Below, piece after piece: positions 14,564-19,482 of a stretch of DNA of 19,482 bases (positions within the stretch are counted from its first letter, which is position 1; each line of letters opens with the position of its first letter). Made by a program: the position numbers and the translations under genes. The stretch comes from DAIOHQ01 sp036744635. Lineage in GTDB: Bacteria > Planctomycetota > Phycisphaerae > Tepidisphaerales > Tepidisphaeraceae. Location of the stretch: NCBI GenBank assembly GCA_036744635.1, contig DAIOHQ010000072.1:1-19482 (forward strand). The letters run 5' to 3'. The notes beneath the pieces were generated by a model. The model saw nothing but the letters and a program-made list of their open reading frames with translations. It was not told where the DNA came from and made no database searches.

Positions 14564-15330
14564 GTGAATCGCACCGGCACGCCGTGGTCCCCCAGGAATT
14601 GCTTCACCTGGCCGATGGTGTAGGCGCCGAAGTGGAAGATGCTGGCGGCCAGCGCCGCGTCGGCGTGGCCGGCGGTGAGCACATCAAGCATGTGCTGCGG
14701 CGAGCCGGCGCCCCCGCTGGCGACGACGGGGATGCGCACGGCGTCGCTCACGGCGGCGGTCATCTCCAGGTCGTAGCCGCTGGTGGTGCCATCGGCGTTC
14801 ATGACATTGAGGACGATCTCGCCAGCCCCCAGCGCCTCGGCCTGCTTGACCCAATCCATCACTTTGATGCCGGTGCCAACCCGGCCGCCGTTGACGAAGA
14901 CTTCCCAGACCTCGGCGCCATCCGTGGTGACGCGGTTGGCATCCAGGCCGAGCACGGTGGCGCAGCGGCCGAATTTGCGGGCGACTTCGGCGATCAATTC
15001 CGGGCGTTTGACCGCCGCGGAGTTGAGGCTGACCTTCTCGGCGCCGGCCTGAATGAGGCGGGTGGCATCTTCGAGCGTGCGGATGCCGCCGCCGACGGTG
15101 AGGGGCATGAAAATCTGCTCGACCACGCGGGAGACGAGGTCGGCCATGATACCGCGGCCTTCGTGGCTGGCGGTGATGTCGTAGAAGACCAGCTCATCGG
15201 CGCCCTGCTCCTGGTAGCGTTTGGCCTGCTCGACGGGGTCGCCGGCATCGACGTGGTCAAAGAATTTCACGCCCTTGACCACGCGGCCACGGTCGACGTC
15301 CAGACAGGGGATGATGCGTTTGGTGAGCAT
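14560..15330 (-). CDS. hisF: Imidazole glycerol phosphate synthase, cyclase subunit HisF
   Basis: The gene encodes 256 residues from the ATG at 15330, the family's usual length. MLTKRIIPCLDVDRGRVVKG holds catalytic D11, and VLGLDANRV holds the second catalytic aspartate D130. LTVGGGIRTLEDA, KVSLNSAAVK and VASGGAGS form the phosphate-binding loops of the (beta/alpha)8 barrel. HisF uses ammonia delivered by HisH to convert PRFAR into imidazole glycerol phosphate and AICAR, linking histidine and purine synthesis in the cytoplasm. No hisH or other his gene is in the window, so the pathway genes are dispersed here. There is no obvious Shine-Dalgarno sequence. In-frame extensions upstream are low complexity. 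The stop overlaps the glycosylase start (14560-14563). Confidence 0.95.
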   Translation of the reverse strand: MLTKRIIPCLDVDRGRVVKGVKFFDHVDAGDPVEQAKRYQEQGADELVFYDITASHEGRGIMADLVSRVVEQIFMPLTVGGGIRTLEDATRLIQAGAEKVSLNSAAVKRPELIAEVARKFGRCATVLGLDANRVTTDGAEVWEVFVNGGRVGTGIKVMDWVKQAEALGAGEIVLNVMNADGTTSGYDLEMTAAVSDAVRIPVVASGGAGSPQHMLDVLTAGHADAALAASIFHFGAYTIGQVKQFLGDHGVPVRFT

Positions 15331-15438
15331 GGATTTACGTCCGCAGCGCCGCGGCCGGCGGTTGGGGGCAGCGGCAGCGGCGGGCCATCTCAGGATAGCG
15401 GCCAAAGACCGGTCCGGCCAGCGTGAGGGGGATGGCAA

Positions 15439-15467
15439 GGTGACAAGGTGAGGGGGTGACAAGGTGA
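15439..15467. repeat. GGTGACAAGGTGA direct repeat
   Basis: GGTGACAAGGTGA occurs at 15439-15451 and 15455-15467, period 16 nt. It is part of a purine-rich simple-sequence tract in the hisF upstream spacer. Confidence 0.7.
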
Positions 15468-15483
15468 AGGGGCGAGGGAATGC

Positions 15484-15504
15484 ATTTTGAGATGTGGGAC
15501 ATTT
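15484..15504 (-). repeat. Dispersed 21-nt repeat, copy 2 (inverted)
   Basis: The reverse complement of this stretch is identical over 21 nt to 10355-10375. Three GGGACATT units overlap and follow it (15496-15523). Confidence 0.7.
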
Positions 15505-15854
15505 GGGGACATTTTGGGACATTGTGGTGACGTTAGTCATTGATGCTGCTGTGGTTGTGTAATTGTGGGAACTTAGGTAATTTGTGGGCAAGTGGGACAT
15601 TGAGAAGGTGCAGAGTGCATGGCGCAAGGTGCAGAATGGGGAGCGCGGAGGGGGCGGGATGAGACGAACTCGGGAAACTCGGGATGTCGGCAGCGGCATT
15701 GAAAACCCCCTTTGGTTTGGTTGGCCGAGGATGTATGATGCTGGAGGTATGTTAGGGTTTTGGTTGACGAAAGTCAAGAGAAATTTTCGACGATTTGGCC
15801 GGAGTTGGAGGAATTTGAGGAAGTGACTGCTGGCCCGGTCGGTCCCCCAATATC

Positions 15855-18389
15855 TTATTCCTCGACAAGTCCCTCAAACGTCGCCTTGAAATCATCTTCT
15901 GTCAGCGCCGTATCGAACAGCCCCACGTCCATCCCCTTGTGACGGCTCACGCCCATGTACCGCAGGCTCGCATCCTCGTACCGGCGGAACTTCCACACGG
16001 CGTCATTCATCAGGGCGCTATTGAACACGCCGAGGCTCACCAGCCGCTCGAAGTCGGCGGTGGTTAGGCCGGTCACTCGCTTGAACAACTTGGGTTCCAG
16101 CTTGGTGATGACGTCTTTTAATCGCTGCTCGCGAAAGTCGGTGAGGTACATGAACACCGGAACCCGCGCGGCGAACTTGATGAGCTTCTCCTGCACCTGC
16201 TTGCGCAGGCTCTTACGCTCCTTCTCGGCCTCGGTCAGTTCCCGCTTTTCCTTATCGCTCGGCTCATCCCCCTCGCCGGCCCGGCGCTTGGCATCCTTGA
16301 TTTGTTCGGAGCGGTTGATGATGGTTTCAAGATCGGCGTTGAGGTTGCGAAAGCCCTCGATCGCCATCAGCGCCTTCATCGCAGCTTCGTCATTCATCAG
16401 CCGGCCGAGCGTGCTGTCGTCCACGTTCACCAGCAGGACGCTTTCCCAGCGCTTGGCCAGCAGCGTGGCGCTCGTGCCGGCGGTGGCGATGTCGAGGATC
16501 GCCTCCGCGTCGAGTCTGCGCATCGAGCTGCCGTCATACGCCAGTACCGGCAGGAATCCCACCAGCTCCGCCACGCGCTGCTCTGCAGTTGTCTCGTCCG
16601 TCGCCAGACGCGAACCGTAGTCGGCAATCTGCCGCAGCGCGCGATTTGGCGCGAAGTCGAACACGTAACACTCGGGCTTAACGATCACCTCATTGCCAGC
16701 CTCATCCGGCACCGCCCAAGGCGACTGCACGCGAAACGCACTCTGAAAGTACGTCTCCGGGCTGCTGCACTTGCGCAACATGAGCATCCCCGCCCACGGG
16801 CGCACGGTCACGCCCGTCGTCAGCTTGCCGCAAGAAAGGGTGATACTCTTGCACGTCAGTGGTTCTTCCATCGCCTCCAACACCGGCGGCAGCGCTGCCG
16901 CCCCGATGCCCGCGCGTGGTCCAGCCGCGATAACGACGTTGTAGTCGTGATAGAACGTGTTGTTCTTCGCCTTCAGCAGATTCGCCATCGCGTAGCACGC
17001 CGCCACGCTCGGCAGGAACCAGAACGAGTGCTGCAACACGCCCAATAAGCGGGCATCGCTGAACGGCAGCGGCGGGCGGTCCTTCCCCAGCTTCAAATCA
17101 TCTATCGTCGTCCCGCGATACGCCCCGCGGATCAGGTCCAGCCACTTCTGAACCTCATCCTGGTGCTCAAACTTCGCCCCATCTAACCCACCGTCGCCCT
17201 CCCCGTCGGCCAGAAAGAACTCGTTCAGGTCGAACTCGTTGAACTCGCCTTCTTCCGCCACCTGCCGAATGTCGTCCGGCAGCGTGTAGGTCATCAGCAC
17301 CAGGCGCGGCAGCGCCGCATACGGGTTCGGCCCCGGCGCATTTGAGGAATTGGGCCAGTCGCGCTTGGCCCGCTGCTCGTCGCTGTAGGTCCAGTTGTAA
17401 ATCTGCTCTTCGATAAACTCGCCCGAAGCCAGCGCCCGGAACGGCGTGCCCGACAGATACAGATAATGCCCCGTCGTGATCGGCAGTATCGATTCATCAA
17501 ATTCCGCCTCAACCTTGGTCACTTCCTCCGCGACCTCGCCGGCGTCTTCTTCATCCGCACCGAACAACCCCTTGGCGTTCTCGCGCCACGCGCCGTAGTG
17601 GTACTCATCCAGAATCACGCAGTCCCATTCGGTATCGTGCACCCACTCGTTGCGCGGCTTGATCGCGCCGCCCGCCGTGCGCTGGAGAAAGTCCTGAAAG
17701 CTTCCGAAGCAGACGATCGGCTTCTTCTTATTCGCCTGTTCGTAGGTGAGTTCCCCGTCGCGGGTGATAAACTGCCAACCCTCGAAATCGATGTGCCGCT
17801 GCAAATCCTCCGACCACGCGTGCACCACCGCCGGCTTGAACGTCAGCACCAGCACCTTCGTCCAGCCCATCGTCTTGGCCAGTTGATACGCGGCAAAGGT
17901 CTTGCCGAAGCGCATCTTTGCGTTCCACAGAAAGTGCGGCGTGTGCCCCGGCTGCTCGGTCTTCGCGTTGCGGAAGTAGTCCGCCGTCATCTCCACCGCT
18001 TCGCGCTGCTCGGGGCGCAGGCCGAAGCTCAGCGTGCGGTCTTCAAAGTTGGCGGTTCGTTCGCGGACGGCGAGTACGGCCGCCCGCACCTGCGCCACCG
18101 TGCATTTGAACCACTCGTGCGTGGTGTTCTTGATTCCACGGGCGCGCAAATGCCGGTGGATGTCGTGGTCGGTAAAGCCCGACCCATCCGAGCGCATCGC
18201 CGGCTCGATCAACTCGATGCGGTAGGCGTTCAAACCGGATGGAAACTGCTCGGCGATCCGGTCGGCCGCGATCCGCTCGGTGTAGCCGACCTTCAGCAAC
18301 CCCGCGTGGTCCGGGTGTGTGCTGGCGAAGGCGTAGATCGTCGGCGTGGCGGACGGACGTGGGGGGAAGAATTGATTGTCTGTCATCAT
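15855..18389 (-). CDS. GIY-YIG (T5orf172-like) nuclease fused to SF2 DExH helicase
   Basis: The protein has 844 residues from the ATG at 18389 (a second ATG directly follows at 18386); GGGGTG lies upstream. Residues 17-100 are a T5orf172/GIY-YIG-type domain: TIYAF (17-21), LLKVGYTERIAADRI (31-45), FTDHDIHRHLRARGI and HEWF. A superfamily 2 helicase core follows: Walker A AKMRFGKT (157-164), LVLTFKPAVVHAW (motif Ia), DEYH (261-264, Walker B), YLSGTPFRAL (motif III, SGT 313-315) and QSAFRVQSPW (motif VI). The C-terminal third has a charged coiled-coil stretch (DAKRRAGEGDEPSDKEKREL). Such proteins are annotated as restriction-type helicase/nucleases, often beside an Eco57I-like methyltransferase. 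Here the upstream genes are a helix-turn-helix protein, ending 48 nt away, and a small protein; no methyltransferase is visible. Confidence 0.85.
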   Translation of the reverse strand: MMTDNQFFPPRPSATPTIYAFASTHPDHAGLLKVGYTERIAADRIAEQFPSGLNAYRIELIEPAMRSDGSGFTDHDIHRHLRARGIKNTTHEWFKCTVAQVRAAVLAVRERTANFEDRTLSFGLRPEQREAVEMTADYFRNAKTEQPGHTPHFLWNAKMRFGKTFAAYQLAKTMGWTKVLVLTFKPAVVHAWSEDLQRHIDFEGWQFITRDGELTYEQANKKKPIVCFGSFQDFLQRTAGGAIKPRNEWVHDTEWDCVILDEYHYGAWRENAKGLFGADEEDAGEVAEEVTKVEAEFDESILPITTGHYLYLSGTPFRALASGEFIEEQIYNWTYSDEQRAKRDWPNSSNAPGPNPYAALPRLVLMTYTLPDDIRQVAEEGEFNEFDLNEFFLADGEGDGGLDGAKFEHQDEVQKWLDLIRGAYRGTTIDDLKLGKDRPPLPFSDARLLGVLQHSFWFLPSVAACYAMANLLKAKNNTFYHDYNVVIAAGPRAGIGAAALPPVLEAMEEPLTCKSITLSCGKLTTGVTVRPWAGMLMLRKCSSPETYFQSAFRVQSPWAVPDEAGNEVIVKPECYVFDFAPNRALRQIADYGSRLATDETTAEQRVAELVGFLPVLAYDGSSMRRLDAEAILDIATAGTSATLLAKRWESVLLVNVDDSTLGRLMNDEAAMKALMAIEGFRNLNADLETIINRSEQIKDAKRRAGEGDEPSDKEKRELTEAEKERKSLRKQVQEKLIKFAARVPVFMYLTDFREQRLKDVITKLEPKLFKRVTGLTTADFERLVSLGVFNSALMNDAVWKFRRYEDASLRYMGVSRHKGMDVGLFDTALTEDDFKATFEGLVEE
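18247..18306 (-). repeat. GIY-YIG core repeat, copy A (inside the helicase gene)
   Basis: These 60 nt encode the LLKVGYTERIAADRIAE segment and match 19423-19482 at 57 of 60 positions in direct orientation, 1,176 nt apart. The copies stop matching at the codon after AE (Q in the helicase, H in the other), and the window ends before the other limit can be seen. Confidence 0.85.
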
Positions 18390-18437
18390 CCATTCACCCC
18401 AACGGATCTCGCCCGGGCTTGCGCTCGACGTTCTGCA

Positions 18438-19067
18438 TCACGCCCGGCCGGATACGGCGCGGGACTTGCTCGGCTTCCCCGACGCGGCCCGCGGGGTCAA
18501 GGCCTGTTCGATCTGTGAAATCAGTTCGGGGTTATCGTGTCGGGAACGCTGTGACGACAACCACTCGTTGACCACCCACACGAACTGCGCCTCACGGTAT
18601 TCCTCGGGGCGGATCAAGCTGTTCTCCGCCAGCCAGTAGCTTACCGCGCACCACATCCACAGAGGCTTGTCATCGGCGAGGAAACACTCTGGCGGCGGGA
18701 ACTTGCCCGGGCCCCGGTCCCCGCTGATGTATTGCGACACCAGCTCCCGGCTGCGGTCGATCCGCCGGGCGATGTCGGCCGGGGTCACCAGGTCACAGGT
18801 GTTCACCCGTAACACCTCTGCACCCACCCCCGCGGCGCGAACGTCGCTGATCGCGCTCAGAAGCGCCTGCGGATAAGTTTCCGCTTCCCGGCTGAACTCC
18901 GCAAGCACCAGCCCGTATCGCACCGAGAACGTCGCATCGTCGCACCCGGCGCTGAACAGCTTGTTCATCGCGTCGTCGGTCAGGTCGGCGATGCCGCCCA
19001 GCACCAGCGCGAAGTCATACTCCCGCTGGCATGGCTCCTTGCTACGTTTTGTGCGGCTCTCTTTCAT
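18438..19067 (-). CDS. Helix-turn-helix DNA-binding protein
   Basis: The gene encodes 209 residues from the ATG at 19067, which has AAGGGTG just upstream; further in-frame starts (19085, 19238) overlap the preceding gene. The N-terminal half is an alpha/beta domain (EYDFALVLGGIADLTDDAMN, LFSAGCDDATFSVRYGLVLAEFSRE, LLSAISDVRAAGVGAEVLRV). The C-terminal half is a clear helix-turn-helix (LVTPADIARRIDRSRELVSQ, then YISGDRGPGKFPPPE and WMWCAVSYWLAE, an MerR/XRE-like layout with the wing). Proteins with this architecture are widespread and unnamed; some sit beside small partner genes like the one upstream. It could regulate the cassette or act as an antitoxin-like partner. It starts 4 nt after the small gene's stop. 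Confidence 0.75.
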   Translation of the reverse strand: MKESRTKRSKEPCQREYDFALVLGGIADLTDDAMNKLFSAGCDDATFSVRYGLVLAEFSREAETYPQALLSAISDVRAAGVGAEVLRVNTCDLVTPADIARRIDRSRELVSQYISGDRGPGKFPPPECFLADDKPLWMWCAVSYWLAENSLIRPEEYREAQFVWVVNEWLSSQRSRHDNPELISQIEQALTPRAASGKPSKSRAVSGRA

Positions 19068-19071
19068 CGGA

Positions 19072-19332
19072 TCACCCTTCTTCATTACCGCCACTATCGA
19101 CAGCAGGGACGTGCGGGCACGAATCCACCTGCCTGCGGACGTGTCGGGCGTGATTTTCCGGATTCTTGGGCGTGCTCCACACGCCCACCTTGCACCCGCT
19201 GCGGTTGGCACGCGGGCAATACAGGTAAGCCCACGCATGGCCGCTACCGGCTACAAAACGCCAGCCGATCGACTCGGCATACGCAACGACTTTTTCGATC
19301 TCTTTGTGAGGGTGTCGCTTGCGCGATGCCAT
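19072..19332 (-). CDS. Small conserved-looking protein, possible HicA-like toxin
   Basis: The start chosen is the ATG at 19332, with AGAGG 8-9 nt upstream, giving 86 residues; a GTG seven codons earlier (19353) lies inside a palindrome and is less likely. The pattern is HPHKEIEKVVAYAESIGWRF, then GSGHAWAYLYCPRANRSGC, VGVWSTPKNPENHARHVRRQ and a C-terminal Cys. The GW...GxGHAW stretch recalls HicA-type dsRBD-like mRNA interferases (which have a GSH motif). The extra CP...C and NHARxxRRxVxxC elements may bind metal. Toxin activity is only a guess. It heads the cassette with the helix-turn-helix gene and the nuclease-helicase gene. Confidence 0.7.
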   Translation of the reverse strand: MASRKRHPHKEIEKVVAYAESIGWRFVAGSGHAWAYLYCPRANRSGCKVGVWSTPKNPENHARHVRRQVDSCPHVPAVDSGGNEEG

Positions 19333-19344
19333 TGTAGCTGCCTC

Positions 19345-19362
19345 TGTTGACACTTGTCAACA
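19345..19362. promoter_or_regulatory. Perfect inverted repeat, candidate operator
   Basis: TGTTGACA (19345-19352) and TGTCAACA (19355-19362) are perfect 8-bp arms separated by 2 nt, 12 nt upstream of the ATG at 19332. A binding site for the cassette's helix-turn-helix protein is a reasonable guess. TTGACA on the minus strand (19360-19355) could be a -35 element, but its -10 would overlap the start codon. Confidence 0.55.
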
Positions 19363-19367
19363 CTTCC

Positions 19368-19383
19368 GTATGACATCTCATAC
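19368..19383. promoter_or_regulatory. Second inverted repeat upstream of the cassette
   Basis: GTATGA (19368-19373) and TCATAC (19378-19383) are perfect 6-bp arms with a 4-nt loop, directly next to the stop of the edge gene (19383-19385). It may be a second operator arm or a short stem. Confidence 0.4.
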
Positions 19384-19482
19384 TACTTGAACAAGTCCCG
19401 CGTTCCTGACGCCAACGCCGCGTGCTCGGCGATCCGGTCGGCCGCGACCCGCTCGGTGTAGCCGACCTTCAGCAACCCAGCA
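19383..19482 (-). CDS. C-terminal end of a second GIY-YIG-like reading frame (partial)
   Basis: On the minus strand, from the window edge, the frame reads AGLLKVGYTERVAADRIAEH, continues AALASGTRDLFK and stops with TAG (19385-19383). The first 20 residues match residues 29-48 of the helicase gene with two changes (I to V, Q to H) and the DNA matches at 57/60. The frame then departs from the family: after AE(Q/H), no T5orf172 continuation is seen. This could be a gene that ends in a truncated GIY-YIG domain, or a duplicated fragment of the helicase gene. Confidence 0.55.
   Translation of the reverse strand, partial: AGLLKVGYTERVAADRIAEHAALASGTRDLFK
19423..19482 (-). repeat. GIY-YIG core repeat, copy B (at window edge)
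   Basis: Direct repeat of 18247-18306 with three mismatches. It is cut by the window end, so the true length is unknown. The interval between copies contains both small regulatory genes and the helicase gene start. Confidence 0.85.

Larger units (their letters stand above)
15331..15854. other. 524-nt spacer with low-complexity repeats
   Basis: It contains two direct copies of GGTGACAAGGTGA (15439-15451, 15455-15467), three GGGACATT units at 10-nt period (15496-15523), a further GGGACATT near 15594, and the inverted copy of the 21-nt dispersed repeat (15484-15504). A plus-strand open frame at 15584-15826 has poor composition and no ribosome binding site. The hisF promoter must be in here on the minus strand but I could not identify it. 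Confidence 0.55.

Noticed and set aside
15496..15523. Regular 10-nt GGGACATT units as a possible CRISPR or iteron array
   Set aside because: Units are only 8 nt with 2-nt gaps, only three copies, no spacers, and no replication or Cas gene nearby.
15584..15826. 80-codon plus-strand open frame in the long spacer
   Set aside because: No ribosome binding site, Arg/Gly/Trp-biased translation and overlap with simple repeats; no evidence it is a gene.
17466..18518. 350-codon plus-strand open frame opposite the helicase
   Set aside because: The helicase motifs on the minus strand are unambiguous; this frame is Arg/His-rich shadow.

Overview
The window looks like chromosomal DNA of a planctomycete, probably class Phycisphaerae. 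The evidence is a PEP-CTERM protein ending VPEPASLGVLAVGSLTLLRR at 12894-13892, a secreted coiled-coil protein that starts with a variant (LEGRQMLS) of the planctomycetal LEPRxLLS export motif at 9406-10056, high GC, and many short palindromic intergenic repeats. No rRNA, tRNA, CRISPR array, integrase or transposase was found.

Left part (1-7600): a broken methyltransferase gene whose catalytic half is missing and whose coding sequence runs into a cluster of inverted hairpin repeats (627-856). It is followed by a large membrane-anchored protein with Thr/Ala/Pro-rich linkers (minus strand), a divergent acyl-CoA dehydrogenase-family protein, a YkgJ-type cysteine-cluster protein, a 70-residue lipoprotein with a good sigma70 promoter, a 61-residue conserved-looking protein on the opposite strand, and a DUF4190-like membrane protein.

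Middle (7738-9307): a tight two-gene operon of visibly lower GC. A 113-residue protein is followed after 1 nt by a 391-residue protein that joins a ribbon-helix-helix DNA-binding domain to a GIY-YIG nuclease-like domain. A perfect 14-bp palindrome sits between the promoter elements and could be an autoregulatory operator. I consider this the best candidate for an undescribed system.

Next (9406-15330): housekeeping and planctomycete-specific genes. These are the secreted coiled-coil protein, a translationally coupled pair of uncharacterised proteins (10544-12645), the PEP-CTERM protein with a strong terminator, and hisF overlapping a DNA-3-methyladenine glycosylase gene by 4 nt.

Right end (15855-19482), all minus strand: a compact cassette of a small His/Cys-containing protein (86 aa), a helix-turn-helix protein (209 aa) and a large GIY-YIG (T5orf172-like) plus DExH helicase protein (844 aa). 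Two inverted repeats lie upstream. At the window edge is the tail of another reading frame that repeats, at 57 of 60 bases, the GIY-YIG core of the helicase gene. This resembles a restriction or defence cassette, but no methyltransferase gene is visible in the window.
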